Below are positions 1-10,313 of a stretch of DNA of 64,000 nucleotides, in pieces (positions within the stretch are counted from its first letter, which is position 1; each line of letters starts with the position of its first letter). Location of the stretch: assembly GCA_001599915.1 (NCBI GenBank), contig BCIG01000017.1, forward strand, positions 124,001 through 188,000. The letters are read 5' to 3'. The stretch is from Symbiotaphrina buchneri. Taxonomy: Eukaryota > Ascomycota > Symbiotaphrinales > Symbiotaphrinaceae. Under the pieces are notes generated by a model. The model was not told the DNA's origin. It searched no databases and saw only the letters and a program-made list of their open reading frames with translations. The translations under genes and the position numbers were made by a program.

Positions 1-221
1 GTGGTGTGATGTGCCACCATCTCCCTCCTCGGCGCCATCGTAATCTCTGCCGTTTGATACCATGATTCACGTCGCGCAACGTTTGCGACTCCATCTGAGC
101 CGAAAGAAAGATCATCACCAACCTGCAGGCCAGCCTTCACGCTGTGAGACTTCTGACTCTTGGAACCACCATCCTTGGGGCCGGCTTTGCCGCCATGAGA
201 CTTTCCCTTTCCTCCAGACAT
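1..221 (-). CDS. htz1: Histone H2A.Z, first coding exon (gene runs off the left edge)
   Basis: The minus-strand ATG at 219-221 opens a 33-codon exon (123-221) that begins MSGGKGKSHGGKAG and ends SQKSHSVKAGLQ. It stops at a GTTGGT donor (122 downward), and the intron continues past position 1. This is the N-terminal tail of the fungal H2A variant H2A.Z: a Gly/Lys-rich acetylatable tail followed by the S-x-K-AGLQ entry into the histone fold. In known H2A.Z proteins the next residues are FPCGRVKR, which are not in the window. H2A.Z replaces H2A in nucleosomes flanking promoters and is deposited by SWR1. Canonical H2A tails are shorter and start SGGKSGGK, so the variant is favoured. Only the tail can be checked here. 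Confidence 0.85.
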   Translation of the reverse strand, partial: MSGGKGKSHGGKAGPKDGGSKSQKSHSVKAGLQVGDDLSFGSDGVANVARRESWYQTAEITMAPRREMVAHHT

Positions 222-2556
222 ATTTCTATCGCGAGGACTTGTGGCGCTGGCTGAGAGTTGTTGATGTAGGCGATGCTATCGATGCGCACACGATGTGGGT
301 TGAAGAGAGCGATGTGGCGGAGGCTGCCTGTGACGCGAGGGAAGTGGTAGTGGAAGTTGGTGAGAGATGACGAGGCGGAGGGTTGTTTTGGTTTTGGAGG
401 AGTGGACGTGTTCGAGAAATATGCGGTTGATCTGCCTAGCGAGCCGCTAAAATCCGTTTGAATCGCTCGCTCTCTTCGGCGCTAGCCATTTCCGTACACG
501 CAGGCCACTCATGCTGCAGCTGATGTGATGGCTGCACAGAGATGAGAAGGCAACATCTGATCCGTCAGTATCGGTAGTGAGACGATGTTGAAAGATGCAA
601 CGGGCAAAAGTACGAATACTTTGGCCACTGCACTGTGGATTTGTGAAGGTGTAGCCTCATCGTAAAAGCCCATCTGCTGGGCTCATGTTCCGTGGTGCCA
701 AGGGCTCAGCCAGCTGGCCGTCCGGGAGTAAACATGGCCTGGGAGAGGTGTCCATGTTCCATCCGAGATCTGGCGGTATTTTGACCATCATCTCTCGAAC
801 TGTGCATCTTGCACAGACCATAGCAGCCAAAAAGCTGACCGAACAACTTCAAGCAAGGCTGCAGAAGTGGTGATATCAAGCCGAGTAGCAGCCAGCTTGT
901 GGGGTGCCAGTCCGCAGGCGCTCTTGACAGCCAAATCCAAGAGCCGAGTCCACGTGACTTAGCGCTCGGATCGGACGCATATAAACCCGGCTGCCCGAGT
1001 GCCCCTTGCCCGGGCCCGGCCTCCGCAAACATCACATTGGGTGTGACAAACGGTGAGCAATAGTCTCATATGGAGACTGCAAGACCGTGAGCGGCGGATG
1101 GTATCGTCCGGACTTTCTTCAATGCATTATTTCTACAAGCGCTGGTCCTTAGGGTTCACCAGAGTATGGATCCTAGGTTCTGAGGAAACGTTATGGCTTT
1201 CGGGAACACCTATGGGGTGGTCGAGGCAAGATTATCAGGCGGGTACTGGTAGATGTGATGAAAGAATGGCTGATGGAAGAAGAAAATTATGAGATCATAT
1301 CTACAGGATTCCGGACTTTATGAGCTACACGAGACTATACATTGGGACTGACCAAAAAGCGTCAGAAACCTCTCCGGCCAAAGTCGATAATGTAAAAGGG
1401 ATATGTCTGCCTCTGCAGGTTACATAGATATAAATCTGAGTGCAACCAACAAAAAATCCGAGCAATGTGTTGTGTTGCCCGGAGGCATTTATTGCCCCAC
1501 GACTGCAACTCGCTGCCGTAGGAGGAAAGTAATCTGTGAGCGAGCCCCTGGACTTAGACTCCGGAATTTCCTCCCTGCGTATACGGTTCCCGTCCGTCCG
1601 TTGCGCCCACACTGTCAGTTGGCCTCAAGCTGTCAGACAACCACCGGGGAGCTTGTCGCCTCGGCCACGTTCCATCCCCGGCAACCTTAACGATATCGCC
1701 TTTAAGGCTCATTTCTAGAGTCGTGTCGAAGATATGGGTGTTCTTCCCGGGCGCGTTCATATGGCAAACGAGCTGATGAAGAGTGCGAAGAAGTCCAGGT
1801 AATGGACTAAGTCTTATAGCGACAATTTAAATGTTAGTAAGGTAATCTTTCTACAAGGATGAACTTAGCTTTTAATGCGCAATGCTGCCAAGTCCATTTA
1901 GCTCTGTGACTGCTCTCTGGAGCCTTCCCAGATAGCTCTATTGACTCTAGAAGGATATCCCTGTGTTAAGATCGTCGTTAACTGGCGGCTGACGAGACAA
2001 ACCCCGTTGGTGACATCATCCGTTGGATCAACATTCGAGCCTTCCCTATCAGCAAAAGATTCTTAGGGAAGTACAAAGCGGCAAGGCTATTAAAGCATAT
2101 TAAAAAAGAGAAGCATTCTGCTGTTCACAGATTAATCGAAGCGTGTCTTCTCACTGCCAAAACAATAAGGACAATGCGATGAAACAAGAGAAAACCATCG
2201 TCAACACTATTGAAAATTCAGAATGATGTGTGATATGGAAATTTTGGTTTATTTGAGATGGAAAGGAGACTTTCAAAGACGTAGACGAGAAAAAAGGAAG
2301 CCCGCAATCCAGCCAGCGCCCACAACCATTATATGCTCCCAGATCCCGCTGGAGGCTCGAAACAGAAAGAGACAAAGGGTATGAGAGCGAAAGCTAGCTG
2401 TCAAAGCAATGAACAGCCACGCATAAGGTCAAATATGAAGGGAAAAGAATGTATGAGTTGAAGAGGTGGACTGTGTGCTGAGAGCATCTCATAAGCTCCA
2501 GGCAATGATAGCGACCGCATTATAACAAGATAGGGATCATTCGGGTATATCCAGTT
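222..2556. other. Intergenic: H2A.Z promoter side and 3' side of the small Cys-rich gene
   Basis: No coding region is supported here. The open frames are short, lack splice continuity and match nothing I recognise. The first several hundred bases should hold the H2A.Z promoter (that gene reads leftward). The last few hundred bases lie 3' of the gene ending at 2557. Confidence 0.5.
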
Positions 2557-2895
2557 TCATCCAGGATGCTGAAGGCAAAACTCCGGGTCGATTGGTGACG
2601 GTGTCTCGCAAGAGTGGGATGAACCAGCCTGGAAGCGGTAAGTTAGATGATGGGGAGAGTATGACCAATAGCTACTCACATCACACATTGAAGAAACCCC
2701 GCTTGTCCGAAGTCGTGTGTATCTTGACCTTTCCGAATACTCAAGACTGTCTTTAGAGTGCCTTGGACACGTGTAGCCAACCAAGACTACCTGGTCCTGG
2801 ACTGCGTGCCGGCCATAAGCCGGACAGCGGTCAACGCCATGGATGTAGTAGATGCAGCCACAGACAGCATATTTCTCAATCACACGGATGCACAT
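2557..2895 (-). CDS. Small Cys-rich conserved fungal protein of unknown function
   Basis: I read two exons, 2680-2895 and 2557-2628, with a 51-bp intron (donor GTGAGT, branch-like CTAAC, acceptor TTCCAG). The intron length is a multiple of three, so the frame is also open if it is retained. The product is 95 residues and starts MCIRVIEKYAVCGCIYY. Its pattern is C-x-C in EKYAVCGC, then a V-D-x-C-P-A-Y-G-R-H block, then V-G-Y-T-C-P-R-H-S. I recall the same Cys/His pattern in small orphan proteins of many Pezizomycotina, where it resembles a metal-binding knuckle, but no function is known to me. The start was placed at MCIRV because family members begin there, although 17 in-frame codons precede it. 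It has no signal peptide or membrane segment. Confidence 0.65.
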   Translation of the reverse strand: MCIRVIEKYAVCGCIYYIHGVDRCPAYGRHAVQDQVVLVGYTCPRHSKDSLEYSERSRYTRLRTSGVSSMCDVSSYWSYSPHHLTYRFQAGSSHSCETPSPIDPEFCLQHPG

Positions 2896-4916
2896 GGTGA
2901 ACTGTCCGCTCAAGATGACAGATGCGAATAGGATGGATAAGATCAAAAGGAAGATCTATCGAGCGAGAGAGGAAACCGAAGAGAACGAGACGTGCCAGAC
3001 GTAGACAATGCTAGAAAGGAAGTGGTGGGTGGGAATGCAAGAACCGAGAGGAAGAGCCAACTTATATTTTCGGAGAGGGCCCGACATGATAAAGAAGGTA
3101 TAACGACCCTGGTCAGATAGGGGCACGCATCTCACTCACACATGGTTTCCCGTCTGAGCGGAGACGACCGATCCATGTCGCCATATTCCAGCCATGGGCC
3201 AATCAGGTCAGAGAAAGCAGTAGCGGTCACCAACGGGTCACATATACCGCATGGGGGCTATGTTCAGCTCTGCTGCAATACAGAACAAATCTCAGCTGGC
3301 ACAGGGGCATGTCGCGCGTCTCCACGGTCCCGGGTCGAAGGAGCCACAGATCCGCCTGCCGCTGATGACATAGCGATGGCATCTTGAGGCGCAGCAGCGC
3401 AGCCAGTTTGGTAAGAAGCCTTCCTCGGCTGTCTGGTTTGGGGCCATAAATGATACGGGAGTGTCGGTCCGTGTTGCTAAAGTAAGAGGACAAGCTAAAG
3501 GAGGGCCAGACATGGTTGCACCAATAAATGGCAAAACCCTCCTGTCCCTGCTTGACAGTCACAGGTGAAATGCAAACTATGATGACTGCAGTATGCTGCG
3601 AGCTTCTGACCATGCAACTGCATTCTGTCAGCATTTGCAGACAATAGGTATATGATATCATGTACTCGCACATATGTAAAGACACCACTTCGACGCGATT
3701 ACAATTCTTCGGCAAGCATCGGATGACTAGCATATCTGGGATTCAGGGACCCCAAGCTGAGCAGAGCGGGCCGCAGTAATGGTCCATGCTGCCCTATGCT
3801 AGGACAAAACTAGATCTGGATGCATGCACGCGAAACCGGAATACATAGCAACCAAAGTATTAGGCGTTCTGTCCGCACACTAAACCGAATAAAATAGGAA
3901 GGATACTGTTTTCTCTAAGCTCAACAATGACAGTTTGAATGGCATGCTGGAATACATGAACATGGAAAGATAGATATTGATGTAGCACCAATGCACAATG
4001 CTCTCAGCAGGAGCTTCCAAAAGTCTGTGTTTCCATAGATAAAATTCGCATTCTCTGTGATGAATACCAAAGCGACACTGGGTCGTTCTTCTCTATCTTG
4101 TTAGATGGCACTATAGCAGATACGAAAGAGCTGGACTGCCGGTACTCACACGGATGGCCGTCTCCTCGTTGTGCTGTTGTGACGCAGAGATATACAGGGA
4201 AGCTTCAGGGAATGCAGCGTCACCTGTCAGCCCTACAGGGCTGTTCTAGCTGGATATGGTTTGGCGCGCGAAGTGACCTACATTGCGACCGCTGGTATCA
4301 AAGTGGAGTACGGAGTACTTTGTACCTTATCTCTGAGTTTCGTACGATGACAGCTCATAGCTCACCGCTCGTTCTGACCGACTTATGGCTCGAACTCGCC
4401 TTATTGTTGTGCCAAATAATAACTGAACTGGAACGGGAAAAGGCGGTATCAACAAAGGTAAGGGATCTTTGACGCCGGAGCTGTTTGCTCACAGGATATG
4501 CTTGTCCAGGAGCGCTTAGGGTGTTATAGAATGTTAGACCTTTGTTCGCAAATGAATATCTGCTTCCACTGGTCCCATGCGTAGAGTCTGTGACAGCACT
4601 GATGATGCGTCAATCACTAAACATCAGCTGCTCGCTAGAAAAGAATTGAAGCCCTGTAATCCTTTGCTGGCGTTAGAGAATGGATCGGGTCTTGGATCAT
4701 TTCCGGGCTATTCTTGAAATTTCACATGCTCCTCAACATCACCCGTGACAGCGCTGGCCCGCCACCTGTTAGATCGATTGCATTCTATTACGTGAGATGT
4801 CGTGATGTACAACAATGCATGGGGTAGCGTCTGCCTGCTCAAGTTGATCATATCATCCTCAAAGGGCCCTGTCCCCTCGAAACGCCATAACGCAACCTAA
4901 CAATGCGAAATTCAGC
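2896..4916. other. Intergenic, no gene seen
   Basis: About 2 kb between the small Cys-rich gene (its promoter side) and the 3' end of UFD1. Open frames of up to 168 codons exist on the minus strand around 3227-3733, but they have biased, cysteine-scattered composition and no domain, and I treat them as chance. Confidence 0.5.
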
Positions 4917-6212
4917 TCATTTGTCTCTCAATGACCTTCCACCGCCGAGCTTTTGGCCCCCACTGGGAGCCGCGGCCTTGGTCTCGGGATCAGGATCTTT
5001 CCGGTCGGCACTATCACCCCGTCTCTTCGTCGCTCCTCGCAATGTTTGACCAGAGCCTTGAAATCTCGGTTTCGATGTGTCGTCCGTCTGAGCCTCGCCC
5101 GATTTTCTGACAGGCTTGATCTCGTAACCGAAGAATAACTTGCCTGGAGGCAATCTGAGGGGCTGAGGCCCATTCGTCTGCCGTCGTGGCTGTATTGGTT
5201 GCAGTGGAGTATTTGTGGAAGCGCCAGCCACAGGTGTCGACGGTTTGGGGGTGGGTACTTTACTTCCTCTTTTGCTGGACAATTTGTGTCCGCCAGACAA
5301 GAAGTTCGAGGATACTGCTTTCTCGCCGGCGACTGCTGAGGTTGAGGATGGGGCAATGGCTGAGTAGTTTATCGCCTGAGCCATCGAGCCTTCGGTGTGC
5401 AATGTGCCACCAGCAGGCACACCTATGCTCCTAGGCGTACTAGTACCACTCTTTCTGCTGCGTTCTAGCTCTTCATAGCCAACTGGCGGTGCAAAGTCGA
5501 CTTCCAGATCGGTCTCCAACACACTTATAGCATCGGCAGGTTTGGTCTCGAGCACAGCCATCTCGTATACTTGGTCGTTGTAGGCAAACGTGAAAACATC
5601 TCCTTTGGTGAGGCATGAGAAGTTACGGAAAGCATTTTCTAAGACAGCTTTCGGGTCGGATATTTCGAGGAACGATGTTGACTGCGCTTGTAGTTTGATG
5701 AATGAGCCAGGCGGAAGGTCAGTGGACTTGATCTGAACAAGGTCTCCAGGGTCCAGAAGTAAAGTTTTCATAAGCTGGAATATGTCAGAAAAGATGCAGA
5801 GGATGAGATTATTCGGCGGTTGTGTATTCGTACCCAAAACGGCAGATAGATCTTGCCCTCCTCGGCCACGAACTCCAGAACACCAGCATGTGTCGTCCGC
5901 TCCTTAGCACCATTGATGAGCTCAAATAACATAGGATAGGTAATGTGTAGCCTCGTAAGCTTGTCCAGAGCACTTGGTGGTAGGAACACCTTGCCGCCAT
6001 GGTTGGCACTCTCTCGTTCTGGCCCTGGCATCATCGCGACCGGGTAGCACCGGTAGTACTCATCAAACCGTCGAGGCGCCCCCATGGTGGTCCTCCGAAG
6101 GAGTCCCGGAGGATACATTCCCATAGCATCCCCTTCATAGTAACCTCCACCGAACTATGGTGAACGGTCAGACAGCTGTGGTACAGAATCCCATGGCCGG
6201 AATGCTTACCAT
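4917..6212 (-). CDS. ufd1: Ubiquitin fusion degradation protein 1 (UFD1)
   Basis: There are three coding exons: 6210-6212 (the ATG alone), 5834-6154 and 4917-5774, giving 393 residues. UFD1 pairs with NPL4 as the ubiquitin-binding adaptor of the Cdc48/p97 ATPase, which extracts ubiquitylated proteins in ER-associated degradation and chromatin turnover. The N-terminal UFD1 fold is plain: FDEYYRCYPVAMM, then GGKVFLPPSALDKL, THAGVLEFVAEEG, LPFW joined to LMKTLLLDPGD, then KLQAQSTSFLEISDPKAVLE and NFSCLTKGDVFTFAYND. The C-terminal third is low complexity with Ser, Pro and Lys, ending in a GGG-rich tail. The start codon is the last three bases of exon 1, directly followed by GTAAGC; the next exon resumes FGGGYYEGDAMGM as in homologues. 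It diverges from LIN1 across about 430 bp. Confidence 0.92.
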
Positions 6213-6644
6213 GTCGGTTTGCTCGATAGCTGCGGAAAGACAGACACGAAGATCGAGAGCCCCGATGATGCTTATGCTAGCAAATCAAGAACTGGCAGAA
6301 CACCGATGATCCAGGCACGATGGCGTTGGAGGTCTGGTTGAAGGAGTGTAATTCGCCTGAAGCAAGCAAGTTCAGGTACACATGCCTTGGGAGTCCGGAG
6401 GCCAGCAATGACGCCGTGCACGGTAAGTTCCGGCATCGGCTCTTTCTCCTTCTCCGAGCTTCACATCACGCATTATTTACCGTCCCCTGTCTTCGTACAA
6501 GAACGACTGCGGCAGGATCCACGATACCACTACGCACATGCTACCTGTTTTCCGCTCTTGTGGGCTATATTAAAACTTTTCGTGGACTACATTCGAGGCG
6601 TATCATCTTTGAGACTTGTTGACAGTGCAGTGTCCGCTGCATCA
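6213..6644. promoter_or_regulatory. Shared divergent promoter region of ufd1 and lin1
   Basis: 432 bp separate the start codons of UFD1 (minus) and LIN1 (plus). It must contain both core promoters and both 5' leaders. I did not identify a specific factor site. Inferred from gene orientation only. Confidence 0.5.
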
Positions 6645-8060
6645 ATGTCTGGTCGCAACACAATAGGTGCTCCCAGACCAAAGAGGGCTGGTGAAGAATT
6701 CGCCCGAACATTCCACTCACATGAGGAGGGGCCTTCCTCAAAGAAACTTCGATTCGACGTCCGCAATCCCTCTGCGCTTGCTCCCGATGCCCCGGAAGAA
6801 GATGCTATTTTAGAGCTCGACGAGATTGGTAAAGGAGGTCAACAAACAAAGCGAAATGCGGTGAACCTCGATGGCTATGAATCGGACAGTTCCAACGAAG
6901 GGTTCGATGCTCGAGCTGATGCTAAAGCGGAACTGGCAAGGCGAGATGGGCGAAAAATGGAGAAGTCCAAAGAAGAAGAGGAGAATGACATGTTTGCAGA
7001 CCTGGAGGAAGATCTTCAGGACGGGGACGTCGACGAGGATCTGGCGAGGGAAGGCAAGAAGAGGAAGAAGGAGGTCCGATTCCTGGAGGAGAACGAGATC
7101 GAAGGGCAGGTGTCTAGCAGCAAATCCGGCGGGCACGTCGCGGCAGACTTTTCCGTCGCAGGGACAGGGAATGGAAAGGCACGAGTGGACCAGGAGGTGG
7201 AGAGCAGCAGCGAATCAGACGAGGAAGATGGTCTAGACACAGAGCAAGTTGACGAGGAAGTGGGCGCCGGTGGGAAGAAGAAGCATGCGCCAACTTTGGA
7301 TGCGTTCAACATGAAGGCTGAAATGGAAGAGGGAAGATTCGATGATCAAGGCAATTACATCCGGAAGGCTGCTGATCCGGACGCAGTGCATGACAGCTGG
7401 TTGGAAGGGTTGTCAAAGAAAGATATGAAAAGAGCAAAAGAGGCACACGAGAAGCGCGAGCAGGAGCGGCGGGCCAAATCATTAGCCGATGATCAAGTAC
7501 TGACCAGTGATCTTCTGGCGAGGCTTATATCAAGGCTTGAGCCTGGTGAGACTATCTTAGAGGCTTTGGCACGGTTAGGGAAAGGGAAGGAGAAGAGGAA
7601 GCCCAAGTGGCAGACTAAGAGCAAGAACCGGCGGAGAGCAGGGGATGAGATGGATGTTGATGTGCTCAAAGAGGCAGAGGACCCGGCAGAGACCCGACGC
7701 CGCGAAACAGTCGAAGCTATCACAGAAGCAGCGGATCAGCTACTGACCAGAGGGCAGCCGGAGATATACGAGCAAGAGCGCGAGATGCTCATGCGACAAT
7801 ATCGACGCGAGACAGGAGATGATTGGGTAGACCCATCGGTATCAGAACCCACCAATGGGGATGATGGGACGGCGGCTACGGGCCAGGTCAAGCGATGGGA
7901 GTACCGATGGTCGGACGCCAGGGATGGCGGAGAAAGCCATGGGCCTTATGATGGGCCCACCATGGCTTCCTGGAACGACGCAGGGTACTTTGGGGAGGGA
8001 GTTGAGTTTCGACCAGCGGGGAGCCAAGGTAGTTGGAGTCGCTCGGTTGATTTTATCTGA
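6645..8060 (+). CDS. lin1: LIN1 / CD2BP2-type GYF-domain protein of the U5 snRNP
   Basis: A single exon of 471 residues. The C-terminus carries a textbook GYF domain (about residues 415-465): WEYRW, then GPYDGPTMASWNDAGYF, then GVEFRPAG, ending WSRSVDFI. GYF domains bind proline-rich peptides. In CD2BP2/Lin1 the domain sits at the C-terminus after a long acidic and lysine-rich region, as here (DEEDGLDTEQVDEEVG, RKEVRFLEEN-like stretches), and the protein belongs to the U5/tri-snRNP splicing machinery. A KHAPTLDAFNMKAEMEEGRF motif followed by a DSWLEGLSKKDMKRAK segment matches the conserved middle part of the family. The start at MSGRNTIGAPRPKR was chosen because that is how family members begin; the frame stays open about 86 codons upstream but with unrelated sequence. 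Confidence 0.88.
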   Translation: MSGRNTIGAPRPKRAGEEFARTFHSHEEGPSSKKLRFDVRNPSALAPDAPEEDAILELDEIGKGGQQTKRNAVNLDGYESDSSNEGFDARADAKAELARRDGRKMEKSKEEEENDMFADLEEDLQDGDVDEDLAREGKKRKKEVRFLEENEIEGQVSSSKSGGHVAADFSVAGTGNGKARVDQEVESSSESDEEDGLDTEQVDEEVGAGGKKKHAPTLDAFNMKAEMEEGRFDDQGNYIRKAADPDAVHDSWLEGLSKKDMKRAKEAHEKREQERRAKSLADDQVLTSDLLARLISRLEPGETILEALARLGKGKEKRKPKWQTKSKNRRRAGDEMDVDVLKEAEDPAETRRRETVEAITEAADQLLTRGQPEIYEQEREMLMRQYRRETGDDWVDPSVSEPTNGDDGTAATGQVKRWEYRWSDARDGGESHGPYDGPTMASWNDAGYFGEGVEFRPAGSQGSWSRSVDFI

Positions 8061-10313
8061 GACCGGCTGCCGTGCAGGCCTCTCGGGTTCGGACCCCTGC
8101 CAGTGGGTATACGTACTCGTACAACAGTGGGGTACAGCCGGCATCCGCAATCTGCCAAGCCGAGTAGGCTTCCTCATAACCCGAAAACAATACCGTACAT
8201 TGAGATGACTCCAGTTGAGTCTAACGGAACGTTCCACGCCGCTTCGGGGGATTTATTGCGTCTTCGAGGCACTGGCAACACGAAGACGTGATTAGCCTTG
8301 GCTCTCAAGATGGGAACCCGTCCTGTAAGATTGCACGCGGCTTGGCTGGTCCTGGCCTCGCTCGGAGCTTCGACCGATTCGGGCACAACTGTGGAGTTGC
8401 ATTCGGGCCAGTATTTTTAGTGGGTTGGCAGCAAGCTGGCAGGCCTCAGGAAGTGTCAGGGATTCTGAAGGTGTGCGAGCAGATCACCCGGGCTATCTGC
8501 GACAAGACAGATTGCAAATAAACTCGTTCATGGTGCTTGCTAGCGCCCAGGAGAGTTCTCCCATCGTTTCGTGCAAGTTCCTACTTCGGTATGGGCGTGC
8601 ATTCGGGGCAATGACCGGAGCCAAGCCGAGGAGAAAGGCGAGCAAGAAGAGCCGAACATCGAGAAGCCAAAATTACCCATGTTGGGAGAAGATGGCATTC
8701 TGGTTAGCCTTGGCCCCGGCCACGGGAGCGCCTGAGCCTGCAGCATCCGGCTTCTACCGACGCTGCTTCACCTCTTGACCGGCTTTCCGAAGGCCCCTGC
8801 TGTGGCAATGCAGGGATGTGACTCCAGCGTCTACACTGATAAGAGACCAGGAATAAATAATAATAATATCCATCACTCTATGTGGAGTGCTCTTGCGGTA
8901 TATCAGGGCGGCATTTAGGACACCGGGGACGCAAGCAGGGGGTGGAGCGCGTTCTTACTACTGTTACAAGTTTATCATTGGTGGGAGTGGTGCACCGTTC
9001 CGGGCCAGTTGCCAAGCGGGAAGAGCCAATCGGAAGGATTCAGTGTATGCAACATGTGTGCTCAAGGTTCTTAGTAATCAGGCGGGGTGCGTAGTCAGCC
9101 GGTAATGCGAGCCGGGGATCTGGGAGCGTGGATGATTCAGCGACTGCCACGCCGTGTGATCCCTGCCAGACAGGAAAGGGAATTCCTCTCGGACTTCGTC
9201 CGATATATCATGAATATTGCGAACCTAGCATGTCAGCGGAGTCTTTCCCCTTTCCGTGCTGAAACTTGCCAAGGTAACGAGTAGTCGGGGCATTTTATGG
9301 TGGAGGACTGCCTGGAGAACCAATTTAACCTTCGCTGACCGGATAGCCTTTCCGTGGCCCGTCGGATTCACTCGTACTCAGCGTCCCTTGGCGCAAGATT
9401 GTCTTCAGATAGACATCATCAGAGATCAATGCGATACGAACGTGAAAAGAGATGTGCAGATCCTTTTGGGACGAAGGCGTTTAGGGATACGCAATTCTTC
9501 GGTCATGGGAAAGGGGTACGGTCGGGGGGAAGCGATTGACACTCTTCGTCCCTACTTTAAGGTAAGGTAAGGTAAGATATGTATGAAATATGGCATTCGT
9601 ACCCTTAGTTATGCTTTCGTGCTGCGACCAAGCTATCGGTGAATGTCCGAGCAATGGCCGTTGGGAAAGTTTGTCACTTTGTCCTGCAGCGAGTGGGAAG
9701 ACAAAGTAGCGTGGTGGGGTGGTGTGGCGGACCGTAATGCAATCGGTTTTGCGTGCAAGACGAAGCGAACATCTTCAAAACTAAGCCGCCCCAGTGGCTT
9801 GACGCCATTATCCAAGAGCGACGAGGGAAGAGAAACCCTTTCAGACCCCCGTCGACCACGTCCACAACCACGACCCGGTGAATTGGGGACCTCTCTACTC
9901 TTTCCCCCTGTTCGTTTGTTTATCTTTTATATACGTGTCCCCAACTTCTGCGACGTAAACGCTGCACTAAATCAGCACAGACCGCGCAGCCCGACAAGGA
10001 CCCCACCCGTTATTCCATACTTGAACGCCCCAGTGTCGCAATCTGCAGCGTTCCGGCCGCCTGCTCTTTCTCTCCATTCATGCTGGTCTTGCCCGACAGA
10101 TCTTTGCTCAAACCTCTTGTCTACCACAATACATGCGAACTGAAACTGTCCGCGCACATCCATCTCTGACCGATCATTTCTCTGCACATATTTGGTTTGG
10201 TGCCTGGGGATTACTGATAGAGGGTGGGTATCTGCATCCAGCCTCGGGACGCTCCCCAGTCCCACGGACATACACATTACTTCTCAAAAACGTTTACCGA
10301 AACAACATCACTC
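8061..10313. other. Long intergenic region upstream of hsf1
   Basis: 2.25 kb with no recognisable gene. Overlapping short frames on both strands look random. A short direct repeat of GGTAA units lies near 9560-9575. The stretch from about 9850 to 10313 is pyrimidine-rich and probably contains the HSF1 promoter and a long leader. A tRNA-like B box near 8088 was examined and does not fold into a tRNA. Confidence 0.5.

Noticed and set aside
3227-3733. 168-codon minus-strand open frame
   Set aside because: No motif, non-ATG or weak start and scattered Cys; lies in an otherwise empty region.
8052-8110. tRNA-like B box (GGTTCGGACCC) just after LIN1
   Set aside because: The flanking bases do not form the five-pair T stem and no matching A box or acceptor stem is present.
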